Positions 17,118-24,685 of a stretch of 64,000 bases of DNA are shown here, piece by piece; position 1 is the stretch's first letter, and every line of letters starts with the position of its first letter. Position numbers and translations under genes: made by a program. The notes beneath the pieces were generated by a model. It was not told the origin of the DNA. It did no database searches and saw nothing but the letters and a program-made list of their open reading frames with translations. Origin of the DNA: Arenibacter sp. P308M17 (GTDB lineage Bacteria; Bacteroidota; Bacteroidia; Flavobacteriales; Flavobacteriaceae); assembly GCF_003426735.1 (NCBI RefSeq), contig NZ_QVON01000010.1:100586-164585 (forward strand), in the 5' to 3' direction.

Positions 17118-17576
17118 TTACCAATTAGAGGATTTAAGTTTTAAAGTAGCTTTTAAAATATCTTTCTGGGAAATTTGTCCGACCAACTTTCCGTTTTCCA
17201 CTATTGGAAAACGTCTGCGCCTTTCGTTCAAAAACTTATTGGCCGCATCAAAAATATTCATATTGCCATCAATCGTTTCCACATTTTTTACCATGTGTCC
17301 CTCCACGGTTAAATTGGAGCTTGGAAGATTGTGGTACCTGTTTTCGCTTATGTGCTTAATACAGTCCCCTTCAGAAATAATCCCGATCAATTCATTCCTA
17401 TCGTTTACCACCGGACCCCCGGAAATTTTGTACTTCAAGAGGGCCACGATCACTTCTTCAACAGATTGTTCCGGTCTAAAAGTTATCAGTTTTCTGGTCA
17501 TATAATCACTGACCCTGAGTGGTGCCTCTTCACTGGGTTGTTGAATTCTTGGGCCCTGAAAACTTTTGATACCCAT
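17118..17576 (-). CDS. CBS-domain pair protein
   Basis: A 152-residue cytoplasmic protein made almost only of two CBS motifs: residues 22-75 (VSDYMTRKLITFRPEQSVEE, GGPVVNDRNELIGIISEGDC) and 90-148 (VEGHMVKNVETID, RRRRFPIVENGKLVGQISQKDI). CBS pairs bind adenine nucleotides and act as energy or redox sensors, usually on a partner protein. Stand-alone pairs like this have no known target, and no partner is encoded beside it. Spacers with repeats lie on both sides, so it is a single-gene unit. An alternate -7 box TAATTTGA just upstream is only a partial match. Confidence 0.9.
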   Translation of the reverse strand: MGIKSFQGPRIQQPSEEAPLRVSDYMTRKLITFRPEQSVEEVIVALLKYKISGGPVVNDRNELIGIISEGDCIKHISENRYHNLPSSNLTVEGHMVKNVETIDGNMNIFDAANKFLNERRRRFPIVENGKLVGQISQKDILKATLKLKSSNW

Positions 17577-17737
17577 ATCAAATTACTTTAGACTCTTTTT
17601 AAATATAAAAAAATTTTTGAAGTTAACCTAGAAAAAAAGCGCTACACTATTACACCCACATTATTTCTCCTTCACTATATTAAAGTGAGTTCGGTTTATA
17701 CTTAATTGTTAATGTGTTATTTATGATAATTTTGTCC

Positions 17738-17824
17738 GGTCGAGCGCAGTCGAGACCTTAATTTATGATATAACTGTCAAAAAAAACCTCTCGACTCCGC
17801 CCGCCTGAACGGCACGGGCAGGCC
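17738..17824 (+). repeat. Palindromic repeat with GC-rich module
   Basis: GGTCGAGCGCAGTCGAGACC, then an AT spacer, then an inverted partner CTCTCGACTCCGC fused to the GC-rich palindrome GCCCGCCTGAACGGCACGGG. The same GC-rich module recurs at 20054-20096 and, in reverse, at 13356-13376. Confidence 0.6.
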
Positions 17825-18000
17825 ACCATTGGCAACTTTACTGAGAATCTCAATATCAATGATATGAACGGGGCAACGGTAGTCACTTCGACAGAGTCCC
17901 TTTTCGGGACTCCAGATAATTATCGGGAGAGAAGTCACAAATACTGGCCGGGAGCTAGATGTGCGATTTAGCTCATGCTATATTATTTTAGGGGTATTCG

Positions 18001-18037
18001 TGAACCTTCGGTTTAGCTTCGCTGAACCTTCGGTTTC
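18001..18037 (+). repeat. Short direct duplication
   Basis: TGAACCTTCGGTTT occurs twice with nine bases (AGCTTCGC plus one) between the copies. Its origin is unknown. Confidence 0.6.
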
Positions 18038-18278
18038 TCATATGCATTCGAAATGACTACCTTGAAATCTTCAATTTATAACAGAAACCTATAAATATCT
18101 CTCTCTACCTATATCATATTTAATATGTAACCCAAAATCAACTTTTTGAAATAATGTCATTTTATCCGCTTGAAAAATGAAATTTCTTGGGTCTCGAGGG
18201 AGACAGTAGCATTTTTTTAAATATACGAAATCAATGTCTTGCAAATGCTTTTATATCAAACTCACGTTATATTAGTAA

Positions 18279-18433
18279 ATGACAAAATTCAATTCCGTAA
18301 GATTTTCCTTAATTTTTGACCCCGACCCTAGAGGGAGAAATCAAAGAAAATCAGGCTCCCCTTAGTCCAGATAGTTTCTGGGAGCGAGTAAAACTGATTT
18401 TCCGAATAAACTTGTTACGACGATTTTTGTCAT
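18279..18433 (-). repeat. Inverted-repeat-bounded element, copy C (reverse)
   Basis: A 155-base copy in the opposite orientation to copies A and B. Ends are ATGACAAAA and TTTTGTCAT, extended by TAGTA/TACTA one base outside, giving a terminal inverted repeat of about 15 bases. The stretch AAGATTTTCCTTAATTTTTG matches copy A exactly in reverse complement. It keeps the hairpin AGGGAGAAATCAAAG...GGCTCCCCT but lacks the GC-rich module of copy A. Confidence 0.75.
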
Positions 18434-18516
18434 GTACTAGGCTTAACTGTATAAAACCGCAATAAATATCCAATCATCCTAAATCTTATTCCGAACCCAA
18501 ATAGGCCATGACAAAT

Positions 18517-19977
18517 CTACTTTTTGGGAATTGCCTTAAGTATTTCCAAAATGAACTTCCAAAATTTTTGTAATGACGATATGCTGGCCCGTTCATCGGG
18601 GGAATGGGCACCCTTTATAGTGGGCCCAAAACTTATCATATCTACCCCAGGATAATTCTTTCCCAAAATTCCACATTCCAAACCGGCGTGACAGGCAACT
18701 ACTCTTGGCTGTTCATTAAAAAGTGCTATATATTTGATGCGTAACAATTCCAAGATGGCCGAATCGGGATTGGGGTTCCAACCGGGATAATCCCCGCTTA
18801 AAATCACTTCATAGCCCGACTTTTCGAAATTATCCTTCAATTCCTTGGCCAGCTCCATTTTCCCTTCCTCTAAGGACGATCTGGTTAAACACGCAATGTT
18901 TATCTGTCCATTGCCCACCTCCACCCTGGCCATATTATTGGATGTCTCTACCAAGTCCTTCATAGTGGCACTCATATTATAGACACCGTTATGGGCGTTC
19001 TTAACGGCATCCGTAAAAGCCAGCTGATCATGGGTATCCATTACCATTTTTGGAAGATGGGCAGCTTCGCAAACCATCTGTAGGTTAGGTTCGGTAGCTA
19101 GAAACTCCTTCTTCAATGAATGGGTCCAATCCTTGAACAATCCGTCCCATTTATCCGAGTCGGATGCTTTTATTGCTACCCAGGCGGTACTTTCCCTTGG
19201 AATTGCATTTCGCAATCCACCACCATCAATTTGCACAATCCTTAAACCGAGTTGTTCTTGCCCCAGTATCAACAAAGTATTCATAATCTTATTGGCATTA
19301 CCCAATCCTTTATGGATATCCATTCCACTATGACCTCCCAAGAGTCCTTTTACCCCAATTTTGTAAGCTACAAAGCCTTCCCTTAAGGGGACCTCTCTAT
19401 ACATACCTTTAGCAGTAACATCTATACCTCCCGCACAGCCTATATCAATTTCATCGTCTTCCTCGGTATCCAGATTCAGCAAAATATCACCCTTCAACAT
19501 TCCCCCCTGTAATCCCTTGGCCCCGGTCATTCCCGTTTCTTCATCAATGGTGAACAGTGCTTCCAAAGGTGGGTGGGAAATATTCCTGCTCTCCAACAGT
19601 GCCATAATGGTGGCTACCCCCAGACCGTTATCGGCCCCCAAGGTGGTACCTTTGGCCCTCACCCAATCCCCATCAATGTACATCTCTATGCCTTGGGTAT
19701 TAAAATCGAAATCGGTATCCGCATTTTTTTGGTGTACCATATCCAAATGTGACTGTAAAATTACGGTCTTCCTATCTTCCATCCCAACTGATGCCGGCTT
19801 CCTAATGATTACATTTCCTACGGCATTCTTCGTGGTCTCAAGACCAAGGGACTTTCCAAAATCCAACATAAATGCAATTACCCGTTCCTCGTGTTTGGAG
19901 GGTCTTGGGACGGCATTCAGATCCGCAAATTTGTTCCAAACATTTTTAGGCTCCAAAACTCTTATTTCATTGTTCAT
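18517..19977 (-). CDS. pepD: Aminoacyl-histidine dipeptidase
   Basis: A 486-residue M20-family metallopeptidase that cleaves X-His dipeptides such as carnosine. Metal-binding and catalytic segments are visible: LQSHLDMVHQ near residue 79, TTLGADNGLGVA, the catalytic Glu in TIDEETGMTGA, and NLDTEEDDEI. The lid domain contains VKGLLGGHSGMDIHKGLGNA. The closing HAGLECGILG and GPTIKGAHSPDERASI hold further ligands. No signal peptide, so it acts in the cytoplasm. Monocistronic, between repeat-bearing spacers. Length matches E. coli PepD (485 residues). Confidence 0.95.
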   Translation of the reverse strand: MNNEIRVLEPKNVWNKFADLNAVPRPSKHEERVIAFMLDFGKSLGLETTKNAVGNVIIRKPASVGMEDRKTVILQSHLDMVHQKNADTDFDFNTQGIEMYIDGDWVRAKGTTLGADNGLGVATIMALLESRNISHPPLEALFTIDEETGMTGAKGLQGGMLKGDILLNLDTEEDDEIDIGCAGGIDVTAKGMYREVPLREGFVAYKIGVKGLLGGHSGMDIHKGLGNANKIMNTLLILGQEQLGLRIVQIDGGGLRNAIPRESTAWVAIKASDSDKWDGLFKDWTHSLKKEFLATEPNLQMVCEAAHLPKMVMDTHDQLAFTDAVKNAHNGVYNMSATMKDLVETSNNMARVEVGNGQINIACLTRSSLEEGKMELAKELKDNFEKSGYEVILSGDYPGWNPNPDSAILELLRIKYIALFNEQPRVVACHAGLECGILGKNYPGVDMISFGPTIKGAHSPDERASISSLQKFWKFILEILKAIPKK

Positions 19978-20000
19978 ATTTATTAATTGTTAAGAGAACA

Positions 20001-20130
20001 ACCTCGGGGCAAGCCCACGAGGCATCAGGCTAAAACCTGAAAAACATTTCGACGCCCGCCTGAACGGGCAGGCCTGTCCGAACGGCACGGGCGGGCAAGC
20101 GTCGGACCATTTTAAATCTCACTTAGTGAG
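20001..20130 (+). repeat. Dispersed repeat family 2, copy 1
   Basis: A non-coding 130-base unit: CTCGGGGCAAGCCCACGAGG hairpin, then AACCTGAAAAACATTTCGAC, a GC-rich insertion with CGACGC/GCGTCG arms around GCCCGCCTGAACGGGC, then TTTTAAATC..CACTTAGTGAG. A second copy without the GC-rich part lies at 41141-41224. Confidence 0.65.
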
Positions 20131-20172
20131 TCAAAAATACAGATAGAAAAACAACCATGCTAGATTATTGGC

Positions 20173-20180
20173 TATTTTTG
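20173..20180 (+). promoter_or_regulatory. -7 box TATTTTTG, leaderless arrangement
   Basis: An exact TAnnTTTG ending 5 bases before the ATG at 20186. It predicts an RNA starting at the start codon. It also removes the TTG at 20168 as a start, because that lies upstream of the box. Confidence 0.65.
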
Positions 20181-20185
20181 GCCTG

Positions 20186-21253
20186 ATGAAAACTAAAATC
20201 AAAAATCTTACCGCCCTCCTATTGCTTCCACAAATATTCTTGATAAAATGGCTAGGGCAATATCCCGAATTTATAGAAACCTATTACAGCAAAGGGATAT
20301 ATCCCTATATATCCGGATTTTGGCGCATCATATTGGGGTGGATCCCTTTTTCCGTAGGCGATATCTTGTACGCGCTTTTGGTTATCATGGGAATCAGATA
20401 TATTATTATGAACAGAATGTCCATTAAATACAATATCCTTGGGTTTCTAAGGGACATCACCATGATATTGTCCGTAGCCTATTTTACATTTCACCTTCTA
20501 TGGGGTTTAAACTATTACAGGCAGCCCCTTTCAAAAACCTTGGGTCTAGGAGAAAAACACAGTCAGCAGGACCTAATAAAATTTGTGGACCGATTGGTGA
20601 TCAAAACCAATGAAATCCAATTTAGGATAACTTCGGATACCAGTAAAATGGTTAAAGTACCTTACAGCAAAAAGGAAATAATGGCCCGTACCTTGGAAGG
20701 TTACCAATCCCTAAATAATAAAATCCCTATTTTCACCTACCTCCACCCCAGTTTAAAAAAATCCATTTTCAGTGTCCCTTTGAGCTATATGGGCTATGGC
20801 GGTTATTTAAACCCTTTTACCAATGAGGCGCAGGCCAACAGTGCCTTGCCTAGTTTTAGGTTTCCGGTCATATGTGGCCATGAGATAGGGCATCAATTGG
20901 GGTTTTCCGCAGAAAATGAAACCAATTTTATTGGTTATTTGGCCACCGTTAGCAATGAGGATATCTATTTTAAATATTCGGCATATGCCTATGCCCTAAG
21001 CTATTGCCTAAATGAACTGGCGGGTCGGGACCAAGGGGAATTTAACCGCCAATACAACAATCTAAATCCCGGTGTTAAAAAGAATTATAAAGAAGTAGCA
21101 AAATTCTGGGAGGCCCATTCCAATCCAATGGAGCCTGTTTTCAAATCCATATTCAGTACCTTTCTAAAGGCCAACAACCAAAAGGACGGAATAAAAAGCT
21201 ACAATGCCGTGGTTACCCTTTTGATCAATTATTATCAGCAAAATCCCTTATAA
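20186..21253 (+). CDS. DUF3810 family membrane metalloprotease-like protein
   Basis: A 355-residue protein with two or three N-terminal membrane helices (about residues 5-22, 48-75 and 85-105), then a soluble domain. That domain carries a zinc-protease-like HEIGH in CGHEIGHQLGFSAENETNF, followed by a second Glu-rich helix, the layout of gluzincins. DUF3810 members are widespread in Bacteroidota with no assigned function; peptidase activity is inferred from the motif. The start is the ATG at 20186, set by the -7 box. Monocistronic, transcribed divergently from pepD. Confidence 0.87.
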   Translation: MKTKIKNLTALLLLPQIFLIKWLGQYPEFIETYYSKGIYPYISGFWRIILGWIPFSVGDILYALLVIMGIRYIIMNRMSIKYNILGFLRDITMILSVAYFTFHLLWGLNYYRQPLSKTLGLGEKHSQQDLIKFVDRLVIKTNEIQFRITSDTSKMVKVPYSKKEIMARTLEGYQSLNNKIPIFTYLHPSLKKSIFSVPLSYMGYGGYLNPFTNEAQANSALPSFRFPVICGHEIGHQLGFSAENETNFIGYLATVSNEDIYFKYSAYAYALSYCLNELAGRDQGEFNRQYNNLNPGVKKNYKEVAKFWEAHSNPMEPVFKSIFSTFLKANNQKDGIKSYNAVVTLLINYYQQNPL

Positions 21254-21461
21254 CAGAAAAATAGTACATAAAAGCCGTGTTAAATTGAAAAAACATTAAT
21301 TAGCTATATTCATTAAATTAATGAACAAAATACGATAAGCAAAAACTAAACTCAAAAAGGAACATCAAAGACTAATACTACTGATATTTTGAACCAGTAT
21401 TTTCGAGGATCATAAACAAGAGGATCGTAAACAATAAGTGCATTTTTAGTAAGACCCTATT

Positions 21462-22259
21462 TTATTCTTGCGCCTTTCCCTCTACAAATACCCCATTTTC
21501 AGGCTTCGCAAAGAAACTTCTTGGTTTGCCCTGCCCACTAAACGCTATTCCTTCAAATAGCACCGGTATTTTGGGCGCTTTGATGGTCCGCCCTTCGGAA
21601 TTGTACCAAGTCAATGTTTTGGGAACCATGAGGCCCGCTACGCTCGTCCAATCATGATACCCTATCCAATTTACACTGTTGGAACGTTCCCCGCTACCAT
21701 AACTTACGGTATATCCAAGCCAAGCCATTTTATGGGTCTTGGGGTGGTAATGTAGGAAGTACTGATCTTTATAGGAGGTACCGATTCCCGATTTGAAACG
21801 TACGGCAATACCCGGATATTGGACACCTGCATATACCAGATCTTCAGTTTCCCCATAAACAATGCCCTTATCCCCTAACACAAAAGGCATATTGAAAAAA
21901 TAGGATTTAAGATTGTGATAGAATACTGGATCACCTTTAAATGTATCTTCATCATCGAGCAACCATACTCTATCCCCATCAAACCCTAGGGAATAAGCTG
22001 GTCCGTCTATCCGGTCCATTCTAGTTTGAAGATCAATGGTATGCAGCTCCTCCCCCTGCCTAAAGACCAAAGTCCTCTGTTTTTTCCATTTCGCCAGGCC
22101 GCCATGGGCCTAAAAAACCTTTAATAATGGTTCCGGATACCGTGCAGGGAGAAGCTTGTCTTCCAATATTGGTTTGGCCGCTTCCACTTCCCTGGTCTTG
22201 TTATCCATCATACAAGATAGCATACTGGCTAAAAACAAGGCCATAAGTACATATTTCAT
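21462..22259 (-). pseudogene. DUF6503 family lipoprotein interrupted by in-frame TAG
   Basis: The frame starts at the ATG at 22259 with a lipoprotein signal (MKYVLMALFLASMLSC), reads PLLKVF, meets TAG at 22112-22110, and goes on in the same frame as AHGGLAKWKKQRTLVFRQGE to 21462. No base is gained or lost, so this is a nonsense change, not a frameshift. The HGGL...W segment just after the stop is the conserved start of the DUF6503 domain. Total would be about 265 residues. The likeliest ancestral codon is GAG or CAG. The downstream part keeps a clean reading frame, so the change is recent, a sequencing error, or read through. Confidence 0.8.
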
Positions 22260-22319
22260 TTTATTTAATTTAGTTGCCCCCCTTAGTCGCAAAATCAAAA
22301 CTAAGTTAACATAATACAT

Positions 22320-22327
22320 TATTTTTG
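22320..22327 (+). promoter_or_regulatory. -7 box TATTTTTG, leaderless arrangement
   Basis: An exact TAnnTTTG ending 5 bases before the ATG at 22333, predicting an RNA that starts at the start codon. Confidence 0.65.
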
Positions 22328-22332
22328 TACCA

Positions 22333-23142
22333 ATGAGCAATATAAAGGAGATCAGCAGTATTCACAACCCCTTGGTAAGGAGTGCAATAGCATTAAAGGA
22401 AAAATCCCGTGAACGAAAAAAAAACGGGCTTTTTATTATTGAAGGTTTAAAGGAGTTGCAGCTGGCCATTAAAGGACAATATACCCTAAAGACCTTTCTT
22501 TTCTATCCGGAACTCATTTCCGGCAATGCTGTTATGGAGCTTGTTGATGGTATTTTCCCTGCCCCCGAAATAATTTCCATATCCAAGGATATTTTTCAAA
22601 AATTAGCACATAGGGATACTACAGAAGGAGTATTGGGCATAGCCGTGGCCCGGGAGCATTCCCTGGAATCCTTAATATTTAAAAACGACAGCCCACTTAT
22701 TTTGGTGGCGGAGGCTCCGGAAAAACCGGGCAATATTGGTGCCCTTCTTCGTACCGCAGATGCTGCCGGACTGGATGCCGTAATTATTGCCAATCCAAAA
22801 AGCGACCTGTACAACCCGAATATAATTCGTTCAAGTGTTGGCTGTATATTCACCACCCATATCGCAATGGGATCCACACCAGAAATTATCCAGTTTTTAA
22901 CGAGTCGCCAAATCGCCATCAATTGTGCGGCATTAAGTGCCTCCAAGCCATATACGGAGGTAGATTTTACCAAAGGAACGGCAATTGTGGTAGGAACGGA
23001 AGCCACTGGCCTATCTGAACAATGGCTTAATAAGGCCGCTCAAAATATTATTATACCCATGCATGGGGAAATAGACTCCATGAACGTCTCCGTATCAGCT
23101 GCAATACTTATCTTTGAGGCGAGGAGACAACGGGGATCCTGA
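22333..23142 (+). CDS. RNA 2'-O-methyltransferase, SpoU/TrmH family
   Basis: A 269-residue SPOUT-class methyltransferase. The three SpoU motifs are EKPGNIGALLRTADAAG (motif 1), IVVGTEATGLSE (motif 2) and IPMHGEIDSMNVSVSAAI (motif 3), forming the knotted SAM site. The N-terminal 95 residues form a substrate-binding domain with the basic start ALKEKSRERKKNGLFIIEG. The family includes RlmB and TrmH relatives; which RNA is the target cannot be told. The leaderless-type promoter sits just upstream. Divergent from the broken DUF6503 gene. Confidence 0.92.
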   Translation: MSNIKEISSIHNPLVRSAIALKEKSRERKKNGLFIIEGLKELQLAIKGQYTLKTFLFYPELISGNAVMELVDGIFPAPEIISISKDIFQKLAHRDTTEGVLGIAVAREHSLESLIFKNDSPLILVAEAPEKPGNIGALLRTADAAGLDAVIIANPKSDLYNPNIIRSSVGCIFTTHIAMGSTPEIIQFLTSRQIAINCAALSASKPYTEVDFTKGTAIVVGTEATGLSEQWLNKAAQNIIIPMHGEIDSMNVSVSAAILIFEARRQRGS

Positions 23143-23206
23143 CAAAGGATCGTTATCCTCTAATCTACAACATAATTAATATTTAAATCCTTTAGTCTTT
23201 TTATAA

Positions 23207-24439
23207 ATGAACAGTAACGTCCTATTTTACATCATAATGTCCATTTTATTGATTCAATTTATAATTGAAGCCGTGCTGGAACATTTAAATGCCCAACGCT
23301 ATACCGATGCTGTTCCCAGTGAGCTAAGCGACGTTTTCGACATGGAGGAATACCAAAAATCCCAAGAGTATAAAAAGACCAACTATCGTTTTGGCATGCT
23401 AAGCGCAGTCTTTTCCCTTTGTCTCACCTTGATGTTTCTGATTTTTGGGGGATTTGATTGGATAGACACCATTGCCAGGGGCTTCAGCGACAACCCTATT
23501 GTGATAGCCCTTATTTTTTTCGGGATTATCATGATCGGCAACGATATTGTTACCACTCCTTTTTCCTATTACCACACCTTTGTTATAGAGGAAAAATTCG
23601 GATTTAACAAGAGTACCCGAAAGTTATTTTGGGCAGATAAAATTAAAGGTTGGGTAATGATGATAATTCTTGGTGGCGGAATATTGGCATTGATAATCTG
23701 GTTTTTTCAATGGGCGGGCACCCACTTTTGGATTTATGCCTGGGCCCTCGTCGCCGTTTTCACGTTATTTATGAACCTATTTTACAGTAAGCTGATCGTC
23801 CCGCTTTTTAACAAACAGACCCCCTTGGAGGAAGGCAGTTTAAAAAGTAAAATAGAGGCCTATGCCAAAAAGGTGGGGTTCGAATTAAAAAATATATTTG
23901 TAATAGACGGATCTAAACGATCTACCAAGGCCAATGCCTATTTTTCCGGATTTGGCAAAGAAAAGAGAATTACACTGTACGATACCCTGATCAATGATCT
24001 GGACGAAGACGAAATTGTGGCGGTTCTTGCCCATGAAGTGGGACATTACAAAAGAAAGCACATCATCTTCAATTTATCGGCCTCCATTTTGTTAACGGGC
24101 TTTACCCTGTTTATCCTATCTATTTTTATAAATAATCCGCAGGTATCTTTGGCTATTGGTGTTTCACAGCCTAGTTTTCATGCAGCACTTATCGGTTTTG
24201 GAATATTATACAGCCCTATATCGGAAATTACGGGATTGGTCATGAACGCCATGTCCAGAAAATTTGAATTTCAGGCAGATGATTTTGCCAAAAAAACCTT
24301 TGCCCCCAAACCCCTTATAACCTCCTTGAAAAAGTTATCCAAAAATAGCCTAAGCAATCTCACTCCCCATCCTGCTTATGTTTTTATGCATTATTCGCAC
24401 CCGACCCTAATATCCAGGATCCAAAATTTAAAGGCATAA
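23207..24439 (+). CDS. M48 family CAAX-type metallopeptidase (Ste24-like)
   Basis: A 410-residue integral membrane protease. The N-terminal part (to about residue 200) is the multi-helix M48_N domain, including the FVIEEKFGFNKSTRKLFWAD loop. The peptidase domain has HEVGHYKRKH near residue 279 with two zinc His, and the third ligand Glu in KFEFQADDFA near residue 352. A motif ending MHYSHPTLISRIQNL is typical of the family. It would act at the membrane on prenylated-type or misfolded substrates; bacterial substrates are not known. It follows the methyltransferase by 64 bases with no clear promoter, so co-transcription is possible. Confidence 0.93.
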   Translation: MNSNVLFYIIMSILLIQFIIEAVLEHLNAQRYTDAVPSELSDVFDMEEYQKSQEYKKTNYRFGMLSAVFSLCLTLMFLIFGGFDWIDTIARGFSDNPIVIALIFFGIIMIGNDIVTTPFSYYHTFVIEEKFGFNKSTRKLFWADKIKGWVMMIILGGGILALIIWFFQWAGTHFWIYAWALVAVFTLFMNLFYSKLIVPLFNKQTPLEEGSLKSKIEAYAKKVGFELKNIFVIDGSKRSTKANAYFSGFGKEKRITLYDTLINDLDEDEIVAVLAHEVGHYKRKHIIFNLSASILLTGFTLFILSIFINNPQVSLAIGVSQPSFHAALIGFGILYSPISEITGLVMNAMSRKFEFQADDFAKKTFAPKPLITSLKKLSKNSLSNLTPHPAYVFMHYSHPTLISRIQNLKA

Positions 24440-24685
24440 TTTTTGTTGTCTACAATCATAGTTTATGCTATTTTTAATATGAACTCATTTAAACCTTTTG
24501 GACTGAGGTGAACCCGCCTGATCCGGTCCGGGCTGGAATTAGATATTTTTTGCCCAATTGAAGATTTTTTTGAGTTGCATAGCATCGCTACGGAAGGAAA
24601 ACCTGCCTGCCGGAAGGAAGGAAAAGGAAAAAATGGGTAAAAGGATGATTTTTTAACCAATTGAGAAAGTTTAAAGGAGTTCTAT
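24440..24685 (+). other. AT-rich spacer with repeat-like segments
   Basis: About 245 bases. It contains GC-rich islands CCGCCTGATCCGGTCCGGGC (24512-24531) and CCTGCCTGCCGG (24602-24613), which resemble the palindromic modules elsewhere in the window. A 65-codon minus-strand frame exists but looks non-coding. No promoter box for the following gene is recognised. Confidence 0.45.
24673..24679 (+). promoter_or_regulatory. Shine-Dalgarno-like AAAGGAG
   Basis: AAAGGAG ends 6 bases before the ATG at 24686. Strong ribosome sites are rare in Bacteroidota, and I see none as clear before other genes here. Confidence 0.55.

Larger units (their letters stand above)
17577..18516 (+). other. Repeat-rich non-coding spacer
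   Basis: About 940 bases with no gene I can support. It holds palindromic repeats at 17738-17824, a duplicated TGAACCTTCGGTTT unit at 18001-18037, and copy C of the inverted-repeat-bounded element at 18279-18433. The rest is AT-rich. It is the largest non-coding stretch of the window. Confidence 0.7.

Noticed and set aside
24463..24660. 65-codon minus-strand frame in the spacer before the RSH gene
   Set aside because: Composition follows the repeat-like GC islands and homopolymers; no start signal and no family.
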